30,942 nucleotides of DNA from a virus. Where the stretch lies: IMG/VR virus record IMGVR_UViG_3300046010_016799, positions 1 to 30,942 of that record; one strand, written 5' to 3'. The position numbers and the translations under genes were made by a program. Numbering within the stretch: the stretch's first letter is position 1; the number at the start of each line of letters is the position of its first letter. This document shows, piece by piece, positions 1 through 8,400 of the stretch. The notes beneath the pieces were generated by a model. The model did not search any database. It was not told the origin of the DNA and saw only the letters and a program-made list of their open reading frames with translations.

Positions 1-107
1 AACCCGACTTTCTCATCATTAATATAAATTAATTTAGTCGGAATATCCTCTAAGGAGAAGGTGTTAATGACTTTTACGATATGTCCCTTAATTATGTATT
101 TTGACAT
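1..107 (-). CDS. Partial hypothetical protein, N-terminus only
   Basis: The minus strand opens with ATG at 105-107 and reads 35 codons to the window edge without a stop (starting MSKYIIKGHIVKVINTF). Its start overlaps the end of the upstream 96-residue gene by 16 bases, the kind of tight overlap seen elsewhere in this operon, which supports a real gene. The visible part is too short to assign to a family. Confidence 0.5.
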   Translation of the reverse strand, partial: MSKYIIKGHIVKVINTFSLEDIPTKLIYINDEKVG

Positions 108-382
108 TTTTTTAACCTTGTATGTTTTTTTAAAAGTAAAGTCCCGAAATCACTACGCCAACCTAAGACATTCACTCTTTCTGTTAACTCATCCAACTTT
201 AAGTGAAAGTTTTTTTTAGTAAACTTAGTGGTGACGACGTAAAATAATCCATTCATGAATGTGCAATAAATAGGCAATTCACTACCGGAAGTCATTACTA
301 AACACATTTCACCCTCTCTTGGCAATTCTTTTTTAGGGATTTTCCAATCACTACTAACTTTAACTTTTTCTTGCACTTGCAT
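92..382 (-). CDS. Small DUF551-like hypothetical protein
   Basis: This 96-residue protein starts 7 bases after the helicase stop, with an AAGGG ribosome-binding site just before its ATG, so it belongs to the same operon. The N-terminal part (W-I-P-K-K-E-L-P-R-E-G-E, then a strand, an aromatic-rich strand and a later L-G-W) resembles the pattern of DUF551-type small phage proteins, which begin with a W-I-x-V-x-x-x-L-P-x-x-G-E block and end with a short W-containing strand. That match is by eye only. No catalytic motif, signal peptide or membrane segment is visible. Role unknown. Confidence 0.6.
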   Translation of the reverse strand: MQVQEKVKVSSDWKIPKKELPREGEMCLVMTSGSELPIYCTFMNGLFYVVTTKFTKKNFHLKLDELTERVNVLGWRSDFGTLLLKKHTRLKKCQNT

Positions 383-389
383 ATTTCCC

Positions 390-2093
390 TTACCCTGCTA
401 AAACTACTTTCAGATTATTCATGAGATGCGATCGCCAAATTGGAGTTAAAGCTTCTCCAAATTCCCCTTCCATTTTTTGCCAAACCCATTTCTCTGATTT
501 ACTAGAAAAGCTTTGGATTTTTCTTAAATATGCAAAATAGTGAGTAACGTCATTAAAACTAGGATCTGTACCAAAAACAGCGTGAGTAACCCAACTAGGA
601 TGAGGGTCAAACTTTTTAACCGTGCGAAATTCGTAGTAACCTTTGTCTGGATTTGTGCTTGACGCATACAGTCTTTTTAGGATTAGTTGATAAAATTCTT
701 GCGGTGGCGCATTCCTGTCCAAGAAAGGAATCTCTTCCATCTCCCTATCGTCTTCTACGTCATCTTTTAAGTCCAAACCTACTAATTCCAAACTATTTTC
801 TTCTTTAGGTTTAGGTTTAGCTTTGGGAAATTCGTAGCCGCAGTCGGGGCATTTATGTTGGGACTTTCCGCAAATGTATGAACAAGTGGGACATTCTTTA
901 CCCTCATTTATTTTAACGTCGTTCCAATCCTCAATTTCATCTGGCCTTCCTAGCAGAACCATAGAACCAGTAAAATCCAGGATTAAAGAGGAAGTTTTGG
1001 GAGGTAAAAATTCATTACCCTTAAATAACCTCAAGACACGCCCAACGCATTGGGTTAATTGTCCTGGGGATTTCGTAGCACTTAAAAAGAGCATTGCTTG
1101 AGCGCAAGGCTCGTCAAAACCAATCGTCAAAACCCTTACCGACCAAAGCATAATTCTACCTTGGCGAAACAAAGCGCAAGCCCCGCGCCGAGTTTTTGGT
1201 AAAGTTCCACTTAAATAAAATTCTTTAATTTCCTCCTCTTCTTTACTAGCGTTACCCTCTGGTGTTTCATCAGCAACAACTATAGAAGGCACTCCTTGAG
1301 AGATAAAGTAATCGGAGTATTTTTTGCACTGCGCTTTTGATGGTGCAACTCCAATGGTGGGCATTTCCCTACAACCGTTCTTAAGCCACTCCTCATATAC
1401 TTTTTCTGGACTACACTTCTCGAAAACTTGTTCAATTTCTGCTGTAGTGTAGTCGCTCCCATCGTTTTTATTTACCTTAGCGGAGACTTTAAAATCACCA
1501 ATTCTTTTAGCTCGGAAGGGAACTAAATAGCTTTGCGAAATTAATTCTCTTAACGAAATAACTTGGTTAATCTCTACATTTCTGCCAAACTCTTGACCGT
1601 CTAATCTATGGGGTGTAGCCGTTAAAAGTATGTGGTTGGCGTTTGGGGCTAAATTAAAAATTACCTCTTTACAGATTTGGCGAAACCAACTTAAATGAGC
1701 CTCATCCCAAATTACAACTGAAACATTAGAGGGTATCCATTTTCTTGACTCAATGGTTTGAGCCATCGCAATGATGATTTTTTTACTCTCTAAATAACTT
1801 TCTGACCTATTTTTCTTACCCCAAAGAAAATCAGTAAAGGCACTAGCTTCCGCACCTAAAAATCCATAAACTGATTCATCCCACTGTGACATTAACGGAG
1901 ATAAATTTGAGATTATTAGGACTTTTGAGTTGGGATTAAATGTAATTGCTTTTTCTGCAATATCAACCCCAACTAAAGTTTTACCTCCGCCAGTGGGGAT
2001 AGTTAGGCAGGGAATTTTGCCTCTGTTTAAAATGTCCCTAGCTACCTCCAGTGCTTTAATTTGATGTGGTCTTCTTTGGATGTGTGGGAGCAT
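390..2093 (-). CDS. DEAH-box superfamily 2 DNA helicase with C-terminal zinc ribbon
   Basis: The 567-residue product has a complete superfamily 2 helicase core: a Q-motif-like RPHQIKAL at the N-terminus, Walker A PTGGGKT (Lys at residue 38), a DEAH box in WDEAH (Asp at about 130), LTATPHR as motif III near 156, and QCVGRVLR as motif VI (Arg at about 352). Around residues 400-420 two CPxC-type pairs (CPTC and CPDCGYEF) form a likely zinc ribbon. The C-terminal 140 residues have no motif I recognise. The type is close to phage UvsW/restriction-helicase-like ATPases, which unwind or remodel branched DNA. It is probably a replication or recombination helicase of the element. It starts with ATG 89 bases after the upstream gene. 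Confidence 0.9.
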   Translation of the reverse strand: MLPHIQRRPHQIKALEVARDILNRGKIPCLTIPTGGGKTLVGVDIAEKAITFNPNSKVLIISNLSPLMSQWDESVYGFLGAEASAFTDFLWGKKNRSESYLESKKIIIAMAQTIESRKWIPSNVSVVIWDEAHLSWFRQICKEVIFNLAPNANHILLTATPHRLDGQEFGRNVEINQVISLRELISQSYLVPFRAKRIGDFKVSAKVNKNDGSDYTTAEIEQVFEKCSPEKVYEEWLKNGCREMPTIGVAPSKAQCKKYSDYFISQGVPSIVVADETPEGNASKEEEEIKEFYLSGTLPKTRRGACALFRQGRIMLWSVRVLTIGFDEPCAQAMLFLSATKSPGQLTQCVGRVLRLFKGNEFLPPKTSSLILDFTGSMVLLGRPDEIEDWNDVKINEGKECPTCSYICGKSQHKCPDCGYEFPKAKPKPKEENSLELVGLDLKDDVEDDREMEEIPFLDRNAPPQEFYQLILKRLYASSTNPDKGYYEFRTVKKFDPHPSWVTHAVFGTDPSFNDVTHYFAYLRKIQSFSSKSEKWVWQKMEGEFGEALTPIWRSHLMNNLKVVLAG

Positions 2094-2182
2094 ATTACCT
2101 AATAAGTATCGTGTCCTAATGTTTTACCTTTCGGCTCAGGTCTGCTTGTCACCAACTTTTAACTTTAACTTTTCTGCCACTT

Positions 2183-2842
2183 TTATTTGTCTCCTAAACT
2201 AAAGTTATTTAATCCTTCTCCTTCCCCATCCTTAATAATTTCTAGGATTTTATTAAGCTTTTCTTGGGACAGATGTACTAATTCTTCACTAATCACAAAT
2301 GCACGAATTTCATTAACGGCTTCAGTTTTTTCTTTTCCGTATTCTTTAATCGTCCAATCGTCGTCTATCCCACCTGCGGGGTTATTTAAGTTGTTTATTA
2401 GCCAACTCTTGTTTTTCGGAGTAAGTCTGTCCGCGAAGTTTTTTAAGTTTGCATAAATTTCAGCTTTCAGTCCAGAACTATCTAAGATAAAAGATTTTTC
2501 ATCCTCAGATAGATTACGGATACCACTTTCTTGACCGTCACCAAACAATGCCAAAATAATACCCAATCTTTTGTCATCTTTCGTTAGAGTCTCACTAGAC
2601 TTGTTGTGATATTTCCAGTATTTAAACAAACTAAGAAAACTAATCTCAAAATCCTCATCGGCTTCATGAGTAAAGTAGCCAAAACTCCTATCCCACAAGT
2701 CGTAAACGCCAACAAAAGTTAATTTCTCAAAAACTATTCTGTCTTCATCAGGAAAAAAGTGATGAGGATAACTTTTAACTAATTCCGAACGTAAGAACAC
2801 TTTAATTTCTTGACCTAAGAAATGTCTTTCTGTTTTAGCCAT
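2183..2842 (-). CDS. Hypothetical protein, 219 residues
   Basis: An acidic, mostly helical 219-residue protein with no motif I recognise. The start at 2842 is supported by an AAGGGG ribosome-binding sequence just upstream, which is also the end of a small upstream ORF whose TAA lies one base before this ATG, so translation is likely coupled. It lies in the minus-strand operon upstream of the helicase. The 89-base gap to the helicase holds only very short ORFs. No signal peptide or membrane segment is seen. Confidence 0.75.
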   Translation of the reverse strand: MAKTERHFLGQEIKVFLRSELVKSYPHHFFPDEDRIVFEKLTFVGVYDLWDRSFGYFTHEADEDFEISFLSLFKYWKYHNKSSETLTKDDKRLGIILALFGDGQESGIRNLSEDEKSFILDSSGLKAEIYANLKNFADRLTPKNKSWLINNLNNPAGGIDDDWTIKEYGKEKTEAVNEIRAFVISEELVHLSQEKLNKILEIIKDGEGEGLNNFSLGDK

Positions 2843-2843
2843 T

Positions 2844-2939
2844 TTACCCCTTAATCTTGTATCCTAATTCGATAATTTTCGTTTTCGCTTCATCTAGCTT
2901 ATTTTTGGGGTAAGGGTCAAGCCACAATTTACAAGCCAT
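2844..2939 (-). CDS. Possible 31-residue protein overlapping its neighbour
   Basis: This frame starts with ATG at 2937-2939 and encodes 31 residues, beginning MACKLWLDPYPKNKLDEA and ending in a lysine-rich helix. It overlaps the last 46 bases of the 98-residue gene in another frame and stops one base before the ATG of the 219-residue gene. An in-frame TAA lies two codons upstream, so it is not the end of a longer ORF. The charged, helix-like composition and exact coupling to the next gene make it plausible. No strong ribosome-binding site is seen. It could instead be the true C-terminal part of a frameshifted upstream gene. Confidence 0.35.
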   Translation of the reverse strand: MACKLWLDPYPKNKLDEAKTKIIELGYKIKG

Positions 2940-3190
2940 TCTTTAAATTCGCCGGCGTTATTTACCTTTCCTTCCTTAGCTTCTACCGTAAGCTTAGATT
3001 GGAGAAAATAAGCCAAATTTAGGGGTAAGATTGGGTGATTTTTTTCCGGCCACACCTCTAAATTTACTAAATTTTCAGCTTGGGGCGGAGTCTGGACTGG
3101 GAAAATATGCTGTAGCTGAAACCCTTGCTGTGTCTGGTTTTGAGTATCCGGCCAGACCCCCGGATTAGAAACACTATTACTATTTGACAC
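2894..3190 (-). CDS. Hypothetical protein, probably 5'-truncated by the IS insertion
   Basis: A 98-residue frame opens with GTG at 3190, only one base outside the IS end hairpin. The frame continues upstream through that hairpin without a stop, as expected if the real 5' end was cut off by the insertion. Two W-P pairs (VWPD and VWPE) occur in the protein. No known domain is recognised. Without the IS, its start and promoter would probably lie to the right of 5070. It may be a remnant rather than a working gene. Confidence 0.45.
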   Translation of the reverse strand: MSNSNSVSNPGVWPDTQNQTQQGFQLQHIFPVQTPPQAENLVNLEVWPEKNHPILPLNLAYFLQSKLTVEAKEGKVNNAGEFKEWLVNCGLTLTPKIS

Positions 3191-3191
3191 T

Positions 3192-3212
3192 CTCAGGGCT
3201 AAAGCCGCTGAG
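3192..3212. repeat. IS end hairpin, tnpB 3' side
   Basis: This is an imperfect hairpin with a 5-bp and a 3-bp stem separated by one bulged base and a TAAA loop. It is identical to the copy at 5044-5064. It is the likely TnpA recognition hairpin and, in TnpB systems, also the 3' end of the omega/reRNA scaffold. Confidence 0.85.
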
Positions 3213-3227
3213 ATTCTGCGGACAGAA

Positions 3228-4541
3228 TTAATTTAATTTAATTCTCGCTACGATTGCCAAAGATCGTCTACTGAGTTGATCAAGTGATAGACTCAACCTT
3301 CCCGATACTTTTCTTAAAATATTAGCTGCTCCGTTCAAATCTGCATTTACGAATGAACCATCGCCCGATTCATACAATCCACGCTTAACACGCTTTCCTG
3401 ATGCTTTCCACCCGTCTGGTTTTTGACCATAAACAGGTAGGGAGTCTCCATCGAGAAAACTAGCTTTTGATGTATAAGCCTCTTCGGTTTCTTGAAATCT
3501 AATACCGTGTAAATCGCATAGTTGCATCAGCCGGGTTTTGAGTTTACCTAACGGCATTTGGACAAACTTTTGATTATTAATTCGCCCCATGTTAGCGTTA
3601 GATTTAAAACCCTCGTTCCAACCAATAACTAATGTACCAATGCCGTATTTTAAGCAATGATCAATAATTAATTTTGCAGCTTTATTAACACCATCCCGCA
3701 TTTGATGGTTACGTTTACGGGTTACACAGTCTAACCAATTGTCCCAATAATCCCCCGGTTTCCCTTCTTTTCGTGTTGATACTTTTTTATTCCAAAGCTG
3801 GTTCATTGACTTCATCGAACGGGCATCAATCAAGAGGGAATTACCCAATGTATCAACACAAGCTGCTAAATTATCAGCCGTTCCCAAGTCAATAGATAGA
3901 GCTTGATTAATGTCTAAATCATGCTGTTGTTTCTCAACTTCGTAAGACATCTCTAGATAAAAAGCACCGTTTTTAGGTAGGATAGTAAACTCCTTAACAT
4001 GAGCTATATCTAAATTTGACGGCATCGGTAGAAAAAATTCAGAAATTCCAAACCATCTTTTAACCGTTAGTCCCAACGAAAATCTAAGTTGTCCATTAAC
4101 TAGAGTTGGTTTCTGTCCTCCACTATGAGGATAAGCAACCTTGAAAAGTTTAGAACCTGTTAGATAGCCGGGTACTTTAGGCTTAAAGTGTAATTGTCCT
4201 TTGATAAACAAAGAACGTAATTCTTTAAAAGATTTGAAGGCTTCTGTTACAGATAATAAAGTTTGTTGTGCGGGGATAGATGGCATCGATTGAGCAACCA
4301 TAGTTTTAGACACTGAAGGCTCGTAAATCAAGTCGAACTTACCCGTTAACAACTTTCCAGTTTTTAAAAATGTTTGTCTAGCGAAATAAACACCACTGTT
4401 ATACAGCTTCCCTGACTGCTGACAGAGATATTCTAATACTGCCTTTGTTTCATTATCGGGAGACAACAAAACCTGTTGTACTCCCATTGCTTTTTTATTT
4501 TTTGCCACCAAGTTACGATTTATGAGAAGTTGACTTCTCAA
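3228..4541 (-). CDS. tnpB: TnpB, RNA-guided nuclease-type protein of IS605 element
   Basis: The 437-residue protein has the TnpB layout: an N-terminal helical/WED-like part, then RuvC I with IDLGTADN (Asp218), and RuvC III with DLNGAANIL (Asp401). TnpB proteins are RNA-guided DNA nucleases that help the element persist after excision. At RuvC II the usual E-D-L is replaced by a GWNEGF sequence (Glu310), and a conserved ETEEAYTSKASFLD block follows (Glu351-354). The CxxC zinc-finger pairs of classical TnpB are absent between YTSKAS and Asp401. This is a recognised variant in cyanobacteria with a probably relocated glutamate, so nuclease activity is not excluded. The start could instead be the ATG at residue 19 (MGVQQVLL), which fits the family better. 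It is divergent from tnpA with a 55-base gap. Confidence 0.93.
   Translation of the reverse strand: MRSQLLINRNLVAKNKKAMGVQQVLLSPDNETKAVLEYLCQQSGKLYNSGVYFARQTFLKTGKLLTGKFDLIYEPSVSKTMVAQSMPSIPAQQTLLSVTEAFKSFKELRSLFIKGQLHFKPKVPGYLTGSKLFKVAYPHSGGQKPTLVNGQLRFSLGLTVKRWFGISEFFLPMPSNLDIAHVKEFTILPKNGAFYLEMSYEVEKQQHDLDINQALSIDLGTADNLAACVDTLGNSLLIDARSMKSMNQLWNKKVSTRKEGKPGDYWDNWLDCVTRKRNHQMRDGVNKAAKLIIDHCLKYGIGTLVIGWNEGFKSNANMGRINNQKFVQMPLGKLKTRLMQLCDLHGIRFQETEEAYTSKASFLDGDSLPVYGQKPDGWKASGKRVKRGLYESGDGSFVNADLNGAANILRKVSGRLSLSLDQLSRRSLAIVARIKLN
4524..4539. repeat. 7-bp inverted repeat at tnpB 5' end
   Basis: GAGAAGT and ACTTCTC flank a 2-base spacer at the very start of the tnpB frame. It lies in the divergent tnpA/tnpB promoter region and could be an operator or an mRNA hairpin. 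No function is shown by the sequence alone. Confidence 0.4.
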
Positions 4542-4596
4542 GAATAATTGATTAAGCTAGTATTGTCAATAGCTATCAAGAAAACAACAAGAGAAT

Positions 4597-4998
4597 ATGT
4601 TAACGCAAGAAGACTATAAAACCCACAACCACGTTAAATTCCTGGTTAATTACCATTTTGTTTGGATACCTAAACGACGGAAAAAAGTTTTAGTAGGAGA
4701 AATAGCAACAAGAGCGAGACAGATTTTTGCTGAACTGGCTATAGAAAAAGGTTGGGATATTTTAGCTTTAGAAGTAGCTCCAGACCATATCCACTTATTT
4801 ATTAGCGTTAAGCCCACAGATACCCCACATTTAGTTATCAAGGCATTTAAAGGTCGTTCTAGCTTCTACTTGAGAAAAGAATTTCCCCAATTAAAAAAAC
4901 TACCGTCTCTTTGGACAAGTAGTTATTTTATAAGCACCGCAGGGAATGTTAGTAGCGAATCCGTGAGGAGATATATTGAAGACCCGCATCACGGTTAA
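4597..4998 (+). CDS. tnpA: TnpA, HUH-family tyrosine transposase (IS200 type)
   Basis: The 133-residue protein is a full-length IS200/IS605 TnpA. The HUH metal-binding motif is His64-Ile-His66 in APDHIHLF, and the catalytic tyrosine is Tyr126 in SVRRYIEDP, preceded by the usual SYFISTAGNVSSE block. Such enzymes cut and rejoin single-stranded DNA at the element ends through a 5'-phosphotyrosine link and recognise the end hairpins, which are present here. All key residues are in place, so the element could be active. It is divergent from tnpB and the two genes share a short promoter region. Confidence 0.95.
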   Translation: MLTQEDYKTHNHVKFLVNYHFVWIPKRRKKVLVGEIATRARQIFAELAIEKGWDILALEVAPDHIHLFISVKPTDTPHLVIKAFKGRSSFYLRKEFPQLKKLPSLWTSSYFISTAGNVSSESVRRYIEDPHHG

Positions 4999-5013
4999 TA
5001 TAGAAAATACCAA

Positions 5014-5029
5014 AGCGGTTAAAACCGCT
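5014..5029 (+). terminator. Hairpin after tnpA
   Basis: AGCGGTT and AACCGCT form a perfect 7-bp stem with a 2-base loop 16 bases after the tnpA stop. There is no strong T run, so it may be a weak terminator or an extra hairpin of the IS end. Confidence 0.45.
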
Positions 5030-5043
5030 CGTGTCGCTTATAT

Positions 5044-5064
5044 CTCAGGGCTAAAGCCGCTGAG
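5044..5064. repeat. IS end hairpin, tnpA 3' side
   Basis: Identical in sequence and orientation to the hairpin at 3192-3212. On the tnpB sense strand this is the left-end hairpin of the element, and its presence fixes the extent of the IS to within a few tens of bases. Confidence 0.85.
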
Positions 5065-5105
5065 TTTTACGCTTACCGCGAGGTCTTATAAAATTACCAC
5101 ACCCC

Positions 5106-5134
5106 TTGACGACGGTACAGAGTGATGGTAATAT
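5106..5134 (+). promoter_or_regulatory. Promoter P1 of rep, with shared CTTGACGACGGTA box
   Basis: TTGACG (5106-5111), a 17-base spacer and TAATAT (5129-5134) form a strong sigma-70-type promoter pointing at the rep gene. The box CTTGACGACGGTA covers the -35 element and the first spacer bases and recurs at P2 (9206), P3 (10691) and, with one change, P4 (15531). The start would be near 5141, giving a leader of about 270 bases before rep. Confidence 0.75.
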
Positions 5135-5206
5135 ATGTAAAGAAATAATTTTTAAAAACTACAAAAACTATGGATAGAGCATCAGGTAGGTAAAACTGGA
5201 CACCAA

Positions 5207-5237
5207 AAAGCCCGCAGCGACTCAGGCGACGGGCTTT
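5207..5237 (-). terminator. GC-rich hairpin in rep leader, minus-strand terminator-like
   Basis: AAAGCCCG (5207-5214) pairs with CGGGCTTT (5230-5237) around a 15-base loop. Read on the minus strand the stem ends in five T residues (5209-5205), the better terminator orientation. On the plus strand the T run is only three. It could end an antisense RNA running leftward from within rep, or act as an attenuator in the rep leader. Confidence 0.5.
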
Positions 5238-5410
5238 GTTGGCAGTTAAGTAAAAAGTAAAGTCCGATTAGGGAAAATGCTTATTCTCAAACCATAGCAC
5301 AAAAAAAATTAAAGTGCAAGTCTACCCTTTTATAAAAAAATGGAGTAGAATCAGCATAAGTCTAAACCGCTACTCGGTACACACACATCTAAAATCAGAG
5401 GACTGGAATC

Positions 5411-8400
5411 ATGAGAGGTAAATTTAGCAAAAAAAATTCTACCGTTGGCGCGGTAGAATTTTCTAAAAATATTAATTGTTTAAATAACGACGCGGAATTA
5501 ACAGCCGTTAAGGATAATGATAATACCTCTCTACCGTCGTTGTCAAGTGATTTTAATACTGAAATTACGGATAAAGTAATTAAATCGTTAAAAAAATTAG
5601 AATTACCGCACCTTAAGGAATTAGTGGAAGGATCAGGGATTCATCCAGAAGTCCTTAAAGCTAATAAAATTTTCTCCCTCGTAACTTTACCTGGTGAACT
5701 TAACGACGCTCACAGTTATTTAAACACTTACGGCGACGGCAACAAAAACGTTAACGCCAACGGAACTTTAAGGAAGAACGTTGCCGATAAATATTGGAAC
5801 TTAGACTTAGGCGGATGGTGGGTGAGCGGCGCAGAAGTTACTTTTAACGGTTCTACATTTAATTGTGCGGAAATTGAGTGGGGGCAATTTAAGCCAGATA
5901 CTCCCAGACAATATACAGAAAAAGATAAAAAAGACCATGAGCATATCTGGTTTGATTTAGAACTGATCAATCCAAAATTAGGCGAAGCCTTAAGCCCTAA
6001 GAAAAAAATAATTAAATATGAGTCCCCAATTGGTGAAGCAGCAAGGCTAATGCTCTTGTCACCATCAGAGCAGAGTTTTAGAGCTTACGTTAAAAAGTTC
6101 TCGGACAAAGACAAATTAAATATAGCTAAGAATTTAGATTATAAAGTGGTTAGAGAGTTCTGGAAATTTGTGGCCAAAACAAATATGCCAATAATTATTT
6201 GTGAGGGTGCAAAAAAAGCTCTTAAGCTCTTATCGCATGGTTATGCGGCCATTTCGGTAGCTGGGATTTACGGCGGATACCGTAACCACGAAACTCGGAT
6301 TTGGGAACTAAGAAAACTACATAAAGATTTTCACGCATTCATGGTCAACTACCGTGAATGGTACTTCTGTTTTGATGGGGAGTCTAAACCCCACGTTAAG
6401 CACAATATAGAAGTGGCCATTACCCGGACTGGCGATTTAATCAAAAAAGCCAACGGGAAAAATACCATCCGCGTAATAGAATTACCTGCGCCTAAGCTGT
6501 GGGGTGAAAAAACTGGAGTAGATGATTTTATCGTTAAAGAAGGGGTTGGGGAATTTGATAAGTTATTTTATAACGCCCCAACCTTAATGGAATGGAAGAG
6601 TATTAGTACAGAATTACTAACCAAATCCTTAGATCCAGAAAAATCCCTTCATTTAACAAAAGAAGATTTAACTTACTCAGAGTTAATGGGGAGACACTAT
6701 TTACCTGAAGATTTATTTAGAAAAATACCTAAAAATGAGCAGTTCATTGGATTAAAAGCTCCAATGGGAAGTGGTAAAACACACTCCTTTAAAAATTTAG
6801 TTGGAGATACTCTAAAACTGGGCGGCGCACCACTGCTTATTACTCACCGCGTCCAGTTAGGTCAAGCCTTAGCTGAAAAATTAGGCGTGCATTACCTCTC
6901 TGAAATTAAGAACGAAGACGACCGCACCCAAGCCCTGAATGGTGGGTTAGGCTTGTGTATTGACTCTCTCCATGCCGCTTCTAAACTACGCTTCCATCCC
7001 TATGAGTGGCAACGTCCTTGCGTAATTATTGATGAAGTTGAGCAGGTCGTCCAACACTTAATATTTAGTAAAACTTCTGTTAAAAATAACCGCGACTTAG
7101 TCATAAGAAATTTAGGCGAGTTATTAAAAAATTGCCTTAACTCAGGGCAAAGAATAGTCGTTGCAGATGCTCACCTTACAGATATCTCCCTAAGATTTTT
7201 ACGTGGCATTATCCAAGAAGCCAGTGGTCAAGACATTGAACCATTCATTGTTACAGCGGATGAATTTTATCTCCTAGGAGACGGTGAAAGGCTGTGCCAC
7301 TACTATAAGCACACACAGCCCGTAGCTTGGTTTGAAAACTTACTTTTACACATTCAAAAAGAGGGTGGGGCGTATGTTTGTACTGATGGGCAAAACGTTT
7401 GCGCCACTTATGGAACACAAGCTTTAGGGAAAATTTTAAAAGAACGCTTCCCTCACTTAAGAGTTTTAGTAATTGATAGTGATACATCTCAAGACCCTAA
7501 CCACCCCGCTTTTGGGATTATGGATAGGCTAAATGAGGAAATAGTAAATTGGGACATTGTTATAACGTCACCTTCTGTTGGGACGGGAATCAGTATTGAT
7601 GTTCGCGGACATTTTAAAGCCGTTTTTGGTCGGTTTTCGGGAATGATTACGCCAAAACAAGCTGTTCAGCAACTTGGAAGGGTCAGAGAAGATGTTCCAC
7701 GCCACGTTTTTGCTGCAACTAGGGGATTGCAGGAAATTAGCGGCGGATCAACTTCCATAAAATTAATTAAGGCTCATGAAGAGTTTAAGTATGGTGAAGT
7801 TATCCAGCAGTTAAAATCTTCTGGTAACTTTATCTATGATGAAGAGTCAGAAAAGCACATGGGTGGAAGTTGCACAGCCCTTGATACCTATTGTGAACTA
7901 GCATTAAGGAGTAATGCTGGTAACAAGGGATACAGGGATTTCGTTATGACTGCGCTAAAAAATGAAGGATATGAAATAGTTGAGCCGGACGATTTAGACG
8001 GCGATCGCAAAAAAGAACTTAAGGATGAAGTTAAGCAAAATAAGGAAGAGCTTAATTCCCAAGACACGGGATTAAAATTCAATGCGGACATTAGTGTTGC
8101 TGAAGATAAAATCGAAAAATTAAATTTTAATGGTGAAGAAATTGCAATAGTAAATCGGGAAGGGGTCAAGAAACTTAAGGATGAGCGGAAAATAGATAAA
8201 TACCAAACTGAAAAATTAAACATTATTGCAAGGTACAATACTACGAGGTTAAGCGAAGAATTAATTCAATTAGATAAAGATGGGATGTATAACGATTTAC
8301 GCTTACGCTATTGGTTTAACCAGGGTAATGAGTTTTTAGCGGATAGAGATTTTAGGGTTTTAGATAAAGCTTTAACCTTTGGGCGCAGCTTTAAGCCCGA

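Larger units (their letters stand above)
3184..5080. mobile_element. IS200/IS605-family insertion sequence
   Basis: The element carries divergent tnpB (minus) and tnpA (plus). The same 21-base imperfect hairpin (stems CTCAG and GGC, TAAA loop, one bulged base) is found outside both genes, at 3192-3212 and 5044-5064, in the same orientation. Subterminal hairpins on one strand and no inverted repeats or target duplication are hallmarks of this family, which moves as single-stranded circles by a HUH tyrosine transposase. On the tnpB sense strand the hairpin at the tnpB 3' end is followed 5 bases later by TCAA (3184-3187), which matches the known IS608 right cleavage tetranucleotide. The exact right boundary (about 5065-5090) is inferred. 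Both genes look intact. Confidence 0.88.
5065..5410 (+). other. Intergenic rep leader and control region
   Basis: This 346-base stretch between the IS and rep has no gene longer than a few codons. It holds promoter P1, a 7-codon ORF (5170-5193, encoding MDRASGR) and a GC-rich hairpin at 5207-5237. A short GAGTAG/CTACTC hairpin (5343-5348 with 5370-5375) and an AGAGGA ribosome-binding site follow before the rep ATG. A leader of this size with a mini-ORF and hairpins is typical of plasmid rep genes controlled after transcription starts. The origin could also lie here, but no clear iterons are seen. Confidence 0.55.

Noticed and set aside
2094-2182. Two tiny frames (14 and 17 residues) between the helicase and the 219-residue gene
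   Set aside because: They have only GTG starts, no ribosome-binding site and are too short to support.
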